Shown piece by piece: positions 37,438 to 46,830 of a DNA stretch of 64,000 nt. The notes under the pieces were generated by a model that was not told the origin of the DNA, searched no databases, and was given only the letters and a program-made list of their open reading frames with translations. The DNA lies in the NCBI GenBank assembly GCA_023386315.1, contig JAEWJZ010000033.1, positions 62,001-126,000 of the forward strand, in the 5' to 3' direction. A program made the translations under genes and the position numbers. The stretch comes from Bacillota bacterium. GTDB taxonomy: Bacteria; Bacillota; Clostridia; Lachnospirales; Lachnospiraceae. The number at the start of each line of letters is the position of its first letter. The first letter of the stretch is position 1.

Positions 37438-37958
37438 CTCAGGCTTCGTATCTCGTGAATTCTCAGAAGAAAAGGAAGCAGGGCGCCGGATACAACCAGG
37501 CTGAATAGATTCTGAACCAGATTGAAGGGCACATTAATAATGGCAGAGGCTGCATTATATACAAACAGCTCAAATATAAAATAACCTCCTGTTACGATAC
37601 CGCTGCACACAATGCCTGCGGTCAGAAATGGAAGAATCCGAAAACGTGCTTTGAGAAGGCTGCGTGAAAGTTTGTGGTACAAATATCCGGCAAAGAAGGC
37701 GGCCAGTGTTTTAATGAGAAATGTTGCCGGTGCATAGAATGCGTAGCCTGAAAGCAAATCTGCCGTCATGGATCCAAGTCCCCCTGCAACAGCGCCGGTT
37801 ACGGGGCCAAGAAGGATACCGCTTAACAAAACCATCCCATCCCCCAGATGAATATAACCATTCATTGCAGTAGGTATATGTATTACCATGGTAGCTGCTG
37901 TGGTAAGTGCTGCCATTAAGGCTCCAAATACTAATTTTTTCGTTTTTTTGCTGTTCAT
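37434..37958 (-). CDS. ECF transporter S component
   Basis: The 174-residue membrane protein has about five or six hydrophobic segments. The family pattern is VFGALMAALTTAATMVIHIP, then GYIHLGDGMVLLSGILLGP. S components bind a vitamin and dock on a shared energising module encoded elsewhere. HLGDG and the position of the loop resemble the ECF S-component group often linked to folate, thiamine-precursor or riboflavin-like substrates, but the ligand cannot be fixed. The leader contains no riboswitch that I recognise. The stop codon overlaps that of the lactate dehydrogenase gene. Confidence 0.85.
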   Translation of the reverse strand: MNSKKTKKLVFGALMAALTTAATMVIHIPTAMNGYIHLGDGMVLLSGILLGPVTGAVAGGLGSMTADLLSGYAFYAPATFLIKTLAAFFAGYLYHKLSRSLLKARFRILPFLTAGIVCSGIVTGGYFIFELFVYNAASAIINVPFNLVQNLFSLVVSGALLPFLLRIHEIRSLS

Positions 37959-38172
37959 AGTTATTCCACCCTTTCAAATAAAATATCAGTTGTTTTGTTG
38001 AAATCTATCATATAGAAAAACTGGAGTTTTTTAAATAGCCAATTTAAGCAAATTCATGCATACCAGTTTGGCGGGAAGAAACAGCTTTCCGCCAATTCCC
38101 TGATTACGTATTCCCATATCTGGCAACCATAAGGTTAAATCATGGGATTATGGAGACTGGAGGACGATAAAA
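37959..38172. other. Intergenic region with a GC-rich hairpin
   Basis: This 214-base gap separates the divergent ECF and tocopherol-cyclase-like genes. GGCGGGAA and TTTCCGCC pair around GAAACAGC at 38070-38093 with one G-T pair, but no T-run follows on either strand. I see no recognised riboswitch. Confidence 0.35.
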
Positions 38173-39066
38173 ATGGCTGATATGAAAAATAAAGGAAAAT
38201 TTTTTGCCGGGTGGTACTTTAAAATGCAAAGCGGCGACACGGTTCTGGCTCTGATTCCCGGACTTAGTATGGACGGGACGGGAAAAATATATCCATTTAT
38301 ACAGGTTATTTGGAATGAGCAGGCCTGCTGGGTGGATTTTAAAGAAGAGGATCTTCTTATTGACTGGAATCAGAAAAGGATTATTCTTGATGATAATATT
38401 TTTTCCCGCAGAGGAGTAAGGCTTAACATAAAGACGGATGACATATCATTAAAGGGTATTATCCGTTTCGGTCCAATTACCCCAATCCGGTATCCCATTA
38501 TGGGCCCTTTTCAGATCATGCCTTTTATGGAATGCAAACATGAGATAATCAGCATGTCACACAGACTGTCCGGAAAGGTGAAACTAAACGGTGCAGTTGT
38601 GGATTTTGGCGGTGGGCTGGGGTATATAGAAGGAGATAAAGGAAAATCGTTTCCGGAGAGCTATCTTTGGCTTCAGTGTAATTCATTTTCTGAAAATGCT
38701 TCTGTCATGGTCTCTGTTGCTAAAATTCCATGGCTGGGATTCCGGTTTGAGGGCTGCATCAGCGTAATCATGTATCAGGGAAAAGAATACAGATTTGCTA
38801 CCTATTTAGGAGCCAGAGTGGTGAGCAAAAGAGAGACGGCAGTGATTATAAAGCAGGGAGCATATATTCTGAAAGTGTTCCTTTCCAATCAAAACCGGAA
38901 GGGTGAGAAACGATTTTCCCATCAGCTGTTAGCGCCCAGCCAGGGTGAAATGAGCCGTTTTGTCAAGGAAGAGCATTTGCTGCGGGGGAGATTTCTGCTG
39001 TACAAAGGAGAAAATATGATATTCGATCTTTCCAGCAATTCCGTAAGTTTTGAATACGATTTATAA
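38173..39066 (+). CDS. Tocopherol cyclase-like protein
   Basis: The 297-residue protein has family hallmarks at both ends of the fold: FFAGWYFKMQSGD near the start and YIEGDKGKSFPESYLWLQCN near the middle. The family is named after plant VTE1, but bacterial members outside cyanobacteria have no known tocopherol substrate. The two beta-sandwich halves bind an amphipathic ligand, so a lipid-related role is a fair guess. There is no signal peptide. The gene is monocistronic with its own terminator. GGAGG precedes the start. Confidence 0.82.
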   Translation: MADMKNKGKFFAGWYFKMQSGDTVLALIPGLSMDGTGKIYPFIQVIWNEQACWVDFKEEDLLIDWNQKRIILDDNIFSRRGVRLNIKTDDISLKGIIRFGPITPIRYPIMGPFQIMPFMECKHEIISMSHRLSGKVKLNGAVVDFGGGLGYIEGDKGKSFPESYLWLQCNSFSENASVMVSVAKIPWLGFRFEGCISVIMYQGKEYRFATYLGARVVSKRETAVIIKQGAYILKVFLSNQNRKGEKRFSHQLLAPSQGEMSRFVKEEHLLRGRFLLYKGENMIFDLSSNSVSFEYDL

Positions 39067-39074
39067 GAAAAACG

Positions 39075-39115
39075 GCTGTTATCTTACAGTTTGTTAAGAT
39101 AACAGCTACTTTTCT
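39075..39115 (+). terminator. Intrinsic terminator after the tocopherol-cyclase-like gene
   Basis: GCTGTTATCTTA and TAAGATAACAGC form a perfect 12-base stem with an eight-base loop, then TACTTTTCT. The T-tract is short. Confidence 0.75.
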
Positions 39116-39205
39116 AAATGAATATTAAGTTGGCATCGGGATGTGGGATTGATATAATAGAATTAGATTTACTATACAATAACAAATCGAAAGTGGGGAC
39201 TAGAG

Positions 39206-40882
39206 ATGAAGAATTCAGGAAAACTGAGTATTTCAACAAGGCTGAAACGGGTATTTGCAATTCTGGTTTTTATTATTTTTCTTTCTTCAGTATTTTCGCT
39301 GGTCAGTTTTCGTTCCATTGGTAATAATATGTCAACATTTTACCGAGTTCAGTATGAGACCACAAAAAAACAGATGGAGATCCGTAAGGATGTACAGACG
39401 ATTAATAAAAGAATCCTTTGGGCAGCCATTCGGGAGGACGCTTCTGTTACTGCAGAGCAGAAAAAGGAAATAGAAGGAAGATTCGAAAAAATTGTGAAAT
39501 ATATTGCTGTCATTAAAGAGAATCTGAAGGACAAGCAGTCGGTAGAAGCACTGGATCTGGCATTTGGTGATTTCCAGAAAGATACCGCAACGTTAATATC
39601 CATGCTGGAAACGGGAGATACAAAAGGAGCGGTAGAGTACTACCAGACTACATTCAACGATGTTTCAGAGGTACTTGCCGATGCTCTGGATAAGACCGGC
39701 ACCCAGGCAGATGAAGCTGCCCTTGCCAAATATACAAACAGCCAGAGAGTAGAAAATCTTGCCACTGTTTGTCTGGCATTCTTTTCTCTGGTCTCTCTCG
39801 CCATTGCGCTGCTCATGGGAAGACGGCTGACCAAATCAATTGCTGTTCCGTTAAAGGAGATTCAGAATGCAGCAGGAGAGTTTGCAAAAGGTAATTTACA
39901 TACGGCGATTACTTACGAATCCGGTGATGAGATCGGTCAGGCAGCCCAGGGGTTAAGAGTTTCCATGGAAAAGATCCGGTGTTATATTATGGAAATTGAC
40001 TGTGCGATGGAGCAGATGGCAGGCGGGAATTTCAATGTGGATTTTTCCAGTGAATTTATTGGCGATTTTAAAAATATTGAATCTTCCCTGCATTGTTTTA
40101 CTGAAAAGATATCAAGAAGCTTTGAAGAGATAAATGAAGCAGCCAATCAGGTATCCGATGGTTCCAGCCAGATATCGGAATCCGCCCGCTATCTGGCAGT
40201 CGGAGCCGAAAATCAGGCTGGCATTGCCGGCAGATTGTCGGAATCAGTCACCCGTATCACAGAACAGATCGGTGAAAATGCGGAGCTGACGAAAGAAATC
40301 CAGATGGAAATGGAGCGGATTACCCAGAATATTTCCACGGAAAATCAGAATATGCAGGAAATGGTTTCTGCCATGAGTACCATAAAGAAGACATCTGAGG
40401 AAATCAGTAAGATGATTGTGACCATTGATGATATTGCCATGCAGACCAATCTTCTGGCCTTAAATGCGTCCATCGAGGCAGCCAGAGCCGGAGAAGCAGG
40501 AAAAGGGTTTGCTGTTGTGGCGGGACAGGTCAGTCTCCTGGCAAGCCAGAGCAAAGAAGCTGCAAAAAATTCCTCTGACTTAATAGAGGCATCCTTAAAA
40601 GCAGTGGAAGAGGGAACTGTAATCGCAGACCGGGCAGCCGGCAATTTAAATGGCGTGGCAAAAGAAAGCAGTCAGATCATGGATAAGGTCCGCAGCATAG
40701 CAAAGGCTTCCATGGATCAGGCGGATTCAGCAAGAATAATTGAAAATGGAATCGGACAAATCTCCATGGAAGTGGATAAAAGTGCAGCGTCTGCGGAAGA
40801 AAATTCCGCTTCCAGCGAAGAACTTGCAGGGCAGGCACAAAATTTAAAGGATTTAATCGGCCAGTTTCAGCTGAAAGCATAA
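39206..40882 (+). CDS. Transmembrane methyl-accepting chemotaxis protein
   Basis: The 558-residue receptor has membrane segments at about 16-36 and 183-205 enclosing a helical four-helix-bundle sensor (about 37-182). A HAMP domain (about 206-260) and a signalling domain (about 300-555) follow. The tip reads [20 protein letters not shown]. It senses an extracellular ligand and signals through CheW and CheA, which are encoded elsewhere. It ends in a terminator and stands alone. The ligand is unknown. Confidence 0.94.
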   Translation: MKNSGKLSISTRLKRVFAILVFIIFLSSVFSLVSFRSIGNNMSTFYRVQYETTKKQMEIRKDVQTINKRILWAAIREDASVTAEQKKEIEGRFEKIVKYIAVIKENLKDKQSVEALDLAFGDFQKDTATLISMLETGDTKGAVEYYQTTFNDVSEVLADALDKTGTQADEAALAKYTNSQRVENLATVCLAFFSLVSLAIALLMGRRLTKSIAVPLKEIQNAAGEFAKGNLHTAITYESGDEIGQAAQGLRVSMEKIRCYIMEIDCAMEQMAGGNFNVDFSSEFIGDFKNIESSLHCFTEKISRSFEEINEAANQVSDGSSQISESARYLAVGAENQAGIAGRLSESVTRITEQIGENAELTKEIQMEMERITQNISTENQNMQEMVSAMSTIKKTSEEISKMIVTIDDIAMQTNLLALNASIEAARAGEAGKGFAVVAGQVSLLASQSKEAAKNSSDLIEASLKAVEEGTVIADRAAGNLNGVAKESSQIMDKVRSIAKASMDQADSARIIENGIGQISMEVDKSAASAEENSASSEELAGQAQNLKDLIGQFQLKA

Positions 40883-40910
40883 ATAGTCTGATCACCAGCT
40901 AAGAATAAAA

Positions 40911-40952
40911 AGGATACACGGGAAGGAGCAACATACCTGTGTATTCTTTTTT
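40911..40952 (+). terminator. Intrinsic terminator after the chemoreceptor gene
   Basis: AGGATACACGG pairs with CCTGTGTATTCT across a loop of about 14 bases, and the stem is followed by TTTTTTT. Confidence 0.75.
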
Positions 40953-40972
40953 TGTCTGGAAAATTTTAGATA

Positions 40973-41019
40973 AACAGTATATAACAGTTGACAACAGTAA
41001 TATACTGTTATATACTGTT
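40973..41019 (+). promoter_or_regulatory. YtrA-type promoter inside nested perfect inverted repeats
   Basis: The outer arms AACAGTATATAACAGT (40973-40988) and ACTGTTATATACTGTT (41004-41019) are perfect 16-base inverted copies. An inner dyad, AACAGTA and TACTGTT, spans 40993-41009. The promoter TTGACA (40988-40993), 17 bases, TATACT (41011-41016) sits inside them, so the GntR protein encoded 18 bases downstream very probably represses its own operon here. Confidence 0.85.
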
Positions 41020-41036
41020 TATCAAGGAGGGGTGAT

Positions 41037-41408
41037 ATGAAAATAATAATAAATAATTCATCCATGCAGCCCCTGTATGATCAGATCACGGAGCAGATCA
41101 AAAGCGGAGTCATGCAGGGAACGTTAAAAGAAGGAGACAACCTGCCATCAGTCCGGACTTTGGCGAAGGAACTGCGTATCAGTGCCTTAACAGTTAAAAA
41201 ATCTTATGACATTCTGGAACAGGAAGGTTTTATTGTTACAATTCATGGAAAGGGAAGCTTTATCGCTTACGCCAGTCAGGAATTCATGCTGGAGGAAAAG
41301 AAAAAAGAGATTGAGGCCGAGATGGAATCGGCGATCCGCAAAGGCAGAAGCTGTGGAATGAAAGATGAGGAACTGACGGAATTGTTTTATTTGATTTTGG
41401 AGGATTAA
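41037..41408 (+). CDS. GntR family regulator, YtrA subfamily
   Basis: The 123-residue protein has a GntR winged helix (about 8-75: PLYDQITEQIKSGVMQGTLK, LPSVRTLAKELRISALTVKK) and a short helical tail typical of YtrA. There is no large ligand domain. YtrA-type repressors sit before ABC exporter genes induced by cell-wall antibiotics. It overlaps the ATPase gene by one base (TAATG) and lies 18 bases after the nested operator. AAGGAGGGG precedes the ATG. Confidence 0.92.
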   Translation: MKIIINNSSMQPLYDQITEQIKSGVMQGTLKEGDNLPSVRTLAKELRISALTVKKSYDILEQEGFIVTIHGKGSFIAYASQEFMLEEKKKEIEAEMESAIRKGRSCGMKDEELTELFYLILED

Positions 41409-42262
41409 TGATGTTGTTAAAAATGGAAAACATTCAGAAAACGTATGGAGATTTTACGCTGAATTGTTCTTTGGAACTGCAGCCTGGATTTATCACAGGG
41501 CTGATCGGGCCAAATGGTGCAGGAAAAACCACTGTATTTAAATCTGCGCTGGGGCTTATTTCGTTAGACCAGGGTGCTGTAACGGTATTTGGAAAACCGT
41601 TTGATCAGCTGTCTCTGAAGGAAAAGCAGGATATGGGAGTAGTTCTGGCTGATTCGGGATTCAGCGGTTATTTAACGATTCAGGATATTGCCAGAATTAT
41701 GAAAAATATGTATCAGTCGTTTGATCAGGACCGTTTTATAAAGAAGTGCAGAGAATCAGAACTGCCTTTGAATAAGAGAGTCAAAGATATGTCTGCAGGA
41801 ATGAAAGCCAAGGTGAAGATTTTGACAGCCATGTCTCATGAAGCCAGGCTTCTCATACTTGATGAGCCTACGGCAGGGCTGGATGTTCTGGCTAGAGAGG
41901 AGCTGCTTGATGCCATTCGGGAGTATATGGAGCCGGGAGACCGTTCGATCCTGATCAGTTCCCATATTTCGACGGATTTGGAACAGCTTTGTGACGATCT
42001 TTATCTCATTCATAATGGAACGATTGTTCTGCATGAGGAGACGGATGTGCTCCTTGGCAGCTATGGTCTTTTAAAAGCAACAGAAGAACAGTATCTGGAG
42101 CTGGATAAAAGTTATATTCTCTGCAGGAAAAAGGAAGCTTACGGCTACCGCCTTCTTACAGACAAGATCAGTTATTACCGGGAAAATAAGCCGGAAATTG
42201 TAATGGAAAAAGGAAGTGTTGATGAAGTGATTACGATGATGATACGGGGGGAACGGTTATGA
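41408..42262 (+). CDS. ABC transporter ATP-binding protein (YtrB-like)
   Basis: The 284-residue ATPase has Walker A GPNGAGKT (about 34-41), Walker B LLILDEPTAGLD and an H-loop SSHIS. The signature is MSAGMKAK instead of LSGGQ, a form common in the YtrB/exporter group. A C-terminal extension of about 60 residues follows the nucleotide domain. It pairs with the membrane protein that overlaps its 3' end by four bases. Antibiotic response is inferred from the YtrA-type regulator. Confidence 0.9.
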   Translation: MMLLKMENIQKTYGDFTLNCSLELQPGFITGLIGPNGAGKTTVFKSALGLISLDQGAVTVFGKPFDQLSLKEKQDMGVVLADSGFSGYLTIQDIARIMKNMYQSFDQDRFIKKCRESELPLNKRVKDMSAGMKAKVKILTAMSHEARLLILDEPTAGLDVLAREELLDAIREYMEPGDRSILISSHISTDLEQLCDDLYLIHNGTIVLHEETDVLLGSYGLLKATEEQYLELDKSYILCRKKEAYGYRLLTDKISYYRENKPEIVMEKGSVDEVITMMIRGERL

Positions 42263-42912
42263 GAGGACTGCTGATCAAAGATATACTTTTATTGAAAAAC
42301 CAGATGCGTTTTTTCCTGCTCTTCTTCTTTTTGTCAGCAGGGATGCTCCTGGCAGATTTTGATTCTGTTTTTGTGATCAATTATGTGACTTTGATTTTTT
42401 CCCTGTTTACGCTGAGTTCCATCAGTTACGATGAATTTGACAATGGATATGCTTTTTTATTTACCCTTCCCATCTCCAGGAAGCAATATGCAGCGGAGAA
42501 ATATATATTTGGCCTTTTAACAGGAGGTTCGGCCTGGATTACAGTGACCATATTTGCCGTGATCATGAACTTGGTGAGAGGAAGAGCAGACGCAGGAGAA
42601 CTTGTGGTTATGGCGTTTTTGTATCTTTTTATATCATTCTTATTCCTGGCTGCAGTGGTTCCGGTCCAGCTGAAATTCGGTGCAGAAAAAGGAAGACTTG
42701 TTCTGATCTTATTAATTGGAGTCATCTTTGCCGCAGGTTTTATTGTGGTGAAGACGGCAAAGTCATTCCAACTGGATTTGTCATCTGCGGCTGATTCTGT
42801 AACGGCGTTTTCTTTAGGACCGGTGATGATCGTTCTGTTTCTGATCAGTCTGGCAGCTGTTTTTGTATCTTATCTGGTTTCTGTTAAAATTATGAAGAAA
42901 AAGCAATTCTGA
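42259..42912 (+). CDS. ABC-2 type membrane permease
   Basis: The 217-residue protein has six hydrophobic segments in the ABC2_membrane_5 pattern (MRGLLIKDILLLKNQMRFFL at the start, ISYDEFDNGYAFLFTLPISR in the first loop). The GYAFLFTLP-like motif is common in permeases partnered with YtrA/YtrB-type genes. It overlaps the ATPase gene by the ATGA junction. It ends the three-gene operon, running toward the convergent AraC gene. Confidence 0.88.
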   Translation: MRGLLIKDILLLKNQMRFFLLFFFLSAGMLLADFDSVFVINYVTLIFSLFTLSSISYDEFDNGYAFLFTLPISRKQYAAEKYIFGLLTGGSAWITVTIFAVIMNLVRGRADAGELVVMAFLYLFISFLFLAAVVPVQLKFGAEKGRLVLILLIGVIFAAGFIVVKTAKSFQLDLSSAADSVTAFSLGPVMIVLFLISLAAVFVSYLVSVKIMKKKQF

Positions 42913-42926
42913 CAGCAGCTGGATTA

Positions 42927-43835
42927 TTATGACAGATTGGCATTTGCATGCTGAAAGGCCAATCTGTGCCGGCCGGGAGTCATATGATATTCCCGCTTAT
43001 ATAGCCGGTCAAAATAACTGGTGCTTTCAAAACCGGAGCTTTCTGCAATATCGGTGATGGACCGGTCTGTGTGCAGAAGCAGGGTTTTGGCCTGATTTAA
43101 CCGGTATTTATTTAAATATTCAATGGGAGAGAGAGGGACGGAACACTGGAAACAGCGGAGTGCCTCTCTTTTGCTGACTCCTACCGAGCGGGCAATATCT
43201 TCCAGAGTCAGTTTCTTTTCATAGTTTTGTTCAATAAAATGGGTCATTCGTCTGAAACGTGCCTGGGAAAGGCGGTTGACTCCTGCATTTTCCATCGTGG
43301 CAAATTCATCTTTGTGTTCAAACAGGACGCACCAAATCTGGCAGACCAGTGCATGTGCCCTAAGCTCCCAGGTTGCAGTCTGATCCTCGCACAGTCTGTA
43401 AAGGTCTGACAGAATGGTAAGTAAATGATTCTGCCAGGGATTTTTGGCCCTTAATACAAAGTGGGATATGCCGGAAAATAAAAAGGGAGCCATGAATTTT
43501 TCATAGATCGAGCTTCCTTCCCGTGCAATAAATTCCGGAGCAAAGAGTACATTTGGTATGATTGCTGTTCCAGTTGATAAAAAGCGGTGCATGGAACCGG
43601 AATTAATAAAGACACCGTCACCGGGTTCCAGTATGTAATGGATGTTTCCGATGGAGCAATGTACGATTCCCTCGGTCACAGATACCAGTTCAAATTCCCT
43701 GTGCCAGTGCCAGTCAATGCAGCGGTTGTCAAACTTTCCCACATCTTCGTAATAGTATTGAAACGGAAAGTCTGCAAAACCATGGGAGACCAGCTCCATC
43801 ATGGATTCATCGGTCAGTATTTTTGTGCTTTGCAT
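42927..43835 (-). CDS. AraC family transcriptional regulator with cupin sensor
   Basis: The 302-residue protein has an N-terminal cupin-like sensor (about 20-105, with IDWHWHREFELVSVTEG) and two AraC helix-turn-helix motifs (about 205-295: LTLEDIARSVGVSKREALRC, ITDIAESSGFESTSYF). I start at ATG 43835 behind AAAGGAGAA on the minus strand; longer frames run through the promoter. It is divergent from an MFS gene 116 bases away and probably controls it. An inverted repeat in its 3' end (ACAGATTGGC and GCCAATCTGT, 42932-42968) lacks a T-run. Confidence 0.9.
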   Translation of the reverse strand: MQSTKILTDESMMELVSHGFADFPFQYYYEDVGKFDNRCIDWHWHREFELVSVTEGIVHCSIGNIHYILEPGDGVFINSGSMHRFLSTGTAIIPNVLFAPEFIAREGSSIYEKFMAPFLFSGISHFVLRAKNPWQNHLLTILSDLYRLCEDQTATWELRAHALVCQIWCVLFEHKDEFATMENAGVNRLSQARFRRMTHFIEQNYEKKLTLEDIARSVGVSKREALRCFQCSVPLSPIEYLNKYRLNQAKTLLLHTDRSITDIAESSGFESTSYFDRLYKREYHMTPGRHRLAFQHANANLS

Positions 43836-43864
43836 AGAGCGTTCTCCTTTTTGTAATCGGCTAA

Positions 43865-43894
43865 ATTGTATCATAAGCTGGCGGTAAATTGCAA
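43865..43894 (-). promoter_or_regulatory. Possible promoter of the AraC gene
   Basis: On the minus strand, TTGCAA and TACAAT are spaced by 18 bases, about 30 bases before the AraC start. It lies in the divergent region shared with the MFS gene. Confidence 0.45.
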
Positions 43895-43951
43895 GATTTG
43901 AATTACCATCTGCGGTATAATACAATAAAATAACTCGGGAGGGCCGGACGC

Positions 43952-45130
43952 ATGAAAGAAAATTATAAAAGTACCATTTATGCCTGCTTTTTAAGCTACA
44001 TTGTTCAGGCAATTGTCAATAATTTTGTACCGCTTTTGTTTCTGCATTTTCAATGGGAGTATGGGATATCATTATCCAGGATTACCCTGCTTGTCACAGT
44101 TAATTTTGGTGTTCAGCTGCTGGTGGATCTTTTATCGGCTGCATTCATTGACCGGGTGGGATACCGGATTTCCATGGTTGCCGCACACGTCATGGCAGCC
44201 GCCGGTCTGATTCTTTTAACGGTTCTGCCGGGAATCGTTTCTGTTTCCTGGGTTGGATTACTGTTTGCCGTTGTGATCTATGCCATCGGCGGAGGCCTTT
44301 TAGAGGTTCTTGTCAGTCCAATTGTGGAAGCGTGTCCCACAGATAATAAAGAAAAAGCCATGAGTATGCTGCATTCCTTCTATTGCTGGGGCCACGTGGG
44401 AGTGGTTCTGGTATCGACCTTGTTTTTCCGTATCTTTGGCATCGGAAGCTGGAAGATACTGGCGCTTTTCTGGGCGGTTGTACCGGCTGTATGCATGGTT
44501 TTATTTTTCCGTGTGCCCATTGCTTCTCTTGGAAAAGGAGAGGAAGGAATGTCCTTTGGCACATTGATCCGAAACAGGCTGTTCTGGATCTTCATGCTTC
44601 TTATGGTTTGTGCGGGGGCAAGTGAGCAGGCAGTCAGCCAGTGGGCTTCGGCGTTTGCAGAAGAAGGGCTGGGTGTGACGAAAACCATCGGAGATCTGGC
44701 AGGCCCCATGCTGTTTGCCCTGATGATGGGGATATCCAGAGCTGTTTATGGGCAGTACGGGGAAAGATGGGAGCTGAAAAAGGTTATGACGGCAAGCGGA
44801 ATTCTTTGTATGGGATCTTATCTTTTAATTACCTGTTCTCCCTATCCGGTTCTTGGGCTGATCGGGTGTGGATTGTGTGGTTTTTCCGTTGGGATCATGT
44901 GGCCCGGTACATTTAGTCTGGCTGCCGCTTCGATTCGGGGCGGGGGCACAGCCATGTTCGCATTCCTGGCCCTTGCCGGTGATCTGGGATGTTCTGGGGG
45001 ACCTACGGTTGTTGGAATTGTTTCGGGTTTGTTTGACAGCAATTTGAAAATCGGCATATTTTCAGCAATCATCTTTCCTCTTATTCTGGTAATTGTTCTT
45101 TTCAGGTTTTTGACAGTGAAGAGAAATTAA
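43952..45130 (+). CDS. MFS transporter
   Basis: The 392-residue protein has about twelve hydrophobic segments. The loop 2-3 region reads SAAFIDRVGYRISMVAAHVM. The C-terminal half has GCGLCGFSVGIMWPGTFSLA, a pattern seen in sugar or fucose-permease-like MFS proteins. It is divergent from an AraC regulator with a sugar-type cupin sensor, so uptake or export of a carbohydrate-related compound is likely. GGGAGGG precedes the ATG. Confidence 0.87.
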   Translation: MKENYKSTIYACFLSYIVQAIVNNFVPLLFLHFQWEYGISLSRITLLVTVNFGVQLLVDLLSAAFIDRVGYRISMVAAHVMAAAGLILLTVLPGIVSVSWVGLLFAVVIYAIGGGLLEVLVSPIVEACPTDNKEKAMSMLHSFYCWGHVGVVLVSTLFFRIFGIGSWKILALFWAVVPAVCMVLFFRVPIASLGKGEEGMSFGTLIRNRLFWIFMLLMVCAGASEQAVSQWASAFAEEGLGVTKTIGDLAGPMLFALMMGISRAVYGQYGERWELKKVMTASGILCMGSYLLITCSPYPVLGLIGCGLCGFSVGIMWPGTFSLAAASIRGGGTAMFAFLALAGDLGCSGGPTVVGIVSGLFDSNLKIGIFSAIIFPLILVIVLFRFLTVKRN

Positions 45131-45198
45131 ATGGAGACAGTCAGCTGTCATGTTATCTCTGTTATAATTTATCCTAAAAAAGAAAAGAGGAAAATTAA

Positions 45199-45657
45199 AT
45201 GGAGTATCAGCTGGTAGAATTAGAAGAAAAAATGGTTGCAGGTTTGATAGCAAGAACGAATAATAACTCTCCGGATATGGGGCATGTAATCAGCGGATTG
45301 TGGGAGCGGTTTTTTGGAATGGGATTTTATTCTTCCGTTGTACATAAAGCCGATGGAAAGACATTGGGGATTTATACGGATTATGAAGGAACGGAAACCG
45401 AAGATTACAGCGTGCTGGCTGCCTGTGAAGTAAAGAGCCAGAAGGGACAGCCGGACGGGATAACAATGAAAACCATACCGGCCGGAACCTATGCAAAATT
45501 TACTGCAGAAGAGGACGTTAAGGATGCAGTTTTGAAGGTGTGGCAGCAGCTGTGGAACATGGATCTGCCCAGATCTTTTGTATGTGACTTTGAGGAGTAC
45601 GAAACGATAGAAGAGGGGCATATCCGGGTGCATATTTATATTGGTTTAAAGAAATAA
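45199..45657 (+). CDS. GyrI-like small-molecule-binding domain protein
   Basis: The 152-residue protein is a single AraC_E_bind/GyrI-like domain (YQLVELEEKMVAGLIARTNN at the start, MKTIPAGTYAKFTAEE, then the end HIRVHIYIGLKK). The fold binds amphipathic compounds; stand-alone members may sequester or hydrolyse toxins, or act as effector-binding proteins. It lacks any DNA-binding domain. It follows the MFS gene by 68 bases and has AAAGAGG before the start. The ligand is unknown. Confidence 0.83.
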   Translation: MEYQLVELEEKMVAGLIARTNNNSPDMGHVISGLWERFFGMGFYSSVVHKADGKTLGIYTDYEGTETEDYSVLAACEVKSQKGQPDGITMKTIPAGTYAKFTAEEDVKDAVLKVWQQLWNMDLPRSFVCDFEEYETIEEGHIRVHIYIGLKK

Positions 45658-45661
45658 AAAA

Positions 45662-45706
45662 TGGGGGAAGCAGTTCAAAATGATGAACCGCTTCCTCCAT
45701 CTTTTT
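45662..45706. terminator. Bidirectional intrinsic terminator
   Basis: GGGGGAAGC-AGTTCA pairs with TGAAC-CGCTTCCTCC around a short loop. TCTTTTTAAT follows on the plus strand, and an A-rich run before it gives a T-tract on the minus strand. It serves the convergent GyrI-like and secreted-protein genes. Confidence 0.75.
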
Positions 45707-46715
45707 AATATACAATTTCCTCATACCCATCTGTAGAGGGAAATGTGATTGTTACTGCCTGTCCCGGATTTTTATAATCCAGGTTCACATTCATATCAAG
45801 TCCCATGGATTCTTCATCCTCGGTGATAATCATGGAGATCAGGATCTCTTCTTTGGAAAAGTATCCCTCCGGACTGATCACTGCCTTTCCGTTTACACCG
45901 GTGATTTTAAAGTCCGAATCCGTAAGGGAAGGCCATACCTTGTCGTAGAATCTGTTTAAATACTGCTCAAGGCCGTTTGTCTCACTGGAATAAAACAGTA
46001 CGCTGTTTCCGTCCTTATCCTGGGCAATCTGTACATTGTCCAGAAATGCTCCAAACTGCCCGGTAAGCCCGTCCAGAGTGAGATGCTTTGTCATATCTTC
46101 ATATCCGATTTTCATTTTAAATTTTTCACTGTCTCCCGAATCGGAGTAATAACAGCCGTTGGTGTAAAAGGAGCTCTCAGTTTTTTCCATACCCAGAGTC
46201 TTTATGATGCTGCTGGATAAAAACTCCATATTGGGCGTGTTGATATCGTGGTATTTCATCTGCATATTCATAATAACCGGAATCTGCAGCCAGTCGTAAT
46301 ATAAATCCATGGTTATATCTGCGTTCACATCCAGTCCTGGTAAAGAAGAACTTTTCTGGTCTGCATCCTGGTAAAGAAGGGCTCCCTTTTTCTTCATCTG
46401 AACAGCAGTTGAAGGGTTGGCTGCTCTTAAACGTACGATCCCATCGTCTGTCCATGCGCCGTTTTCGTTAACTGTATGACCATCGGGAGTCATCGTATCC
46501 GTAAGCAGGATTCCGTCTCCGTCAAAATAATAGCACTCTGCCATTCCGTCTTTGTCAGAATCGATCCACTTCCAGGCAGATGCCGCATAGGTATGATCGT
46601 CTTCCTTCCACCGCCAGCCTTCCGAATCCTGTTTCCAGGTTCCTGCCATTGCGGTAGATGCAACAGAGATTGACAGAAGTGAGGCAGCAGCAAATACTTT
46701 AATCAGTTTTTTCAT
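45705..46715 (-). CDS. Secreted protein with choline-binding-like N-terminal repeats
   Basis: The 336-residue protein has a signal peptide (MKKLIKVFAAASLLSISVAS, cleavage near AMA-G). The next part (about 25-95) is rich in Trp, Tyr and Gly (GTWKQDSEGWRWKEDD, WKWIDSDKDGMAECYYFD), like degenerate choline or cell-wall-binding repeats. The rest (about 110-336) is a beta-rich domain resembling lipoprotein-like DUF6612 or LppX-type folds (DLYYDWLQIPVIMNMQMKY), which I cannot assign with confidence. It is probably attached to the cell surface. AGGAGGAG precedes the ATG. Confidence 0.75.
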   Translation of the reverse strand: MKKLIKVFAAASLLSISVASTAMAGTWKQDSEGWRWKEDDHTYAASAWKWIDSDKDGMAECYYFDGDGILLTDTMTPDGHTVNENGAWTDDGIVRLRAANPSTAVQMKKKGALLYQDADQKSSSLPGLDVNADITMDLYYDWLQIPVIMNMQMKYHDINTPNMEFLSSSIIKTLGMEKTESSFYTNGCYYSDSGDSEKFKMKIGYEDMTKHLTLDGLTGQFGAFLDNVQIAQDKDGNSVLFYSSETNGLEQYLNRFYDKVWPSLTDSDFKITGVNGKAVISPEGYFSKEEILISMIITEDEESMGLDMNVNLDYKNPGQAVTITFPSTDGYEEIVY

Positions 46716-46830
46716 GCCTTTTACTCCTCCTGTTTTGCCATTGAAACGGTGGAAGTTTCATGGCCTGAATGTATTTTACCATAACTTTCCAGTAACAACA
46801 ACGTTTTTCGGGGAAGTAAAAGGATATGAG

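Noticed and set aside
37959..38172. Vitamin riboswitch before the ECF S-component gene
   Set aside because: Neither strand shows the conserved FMN, TPP, cobalamin or preQ1 cores; only one ordinary hairpin is seen.
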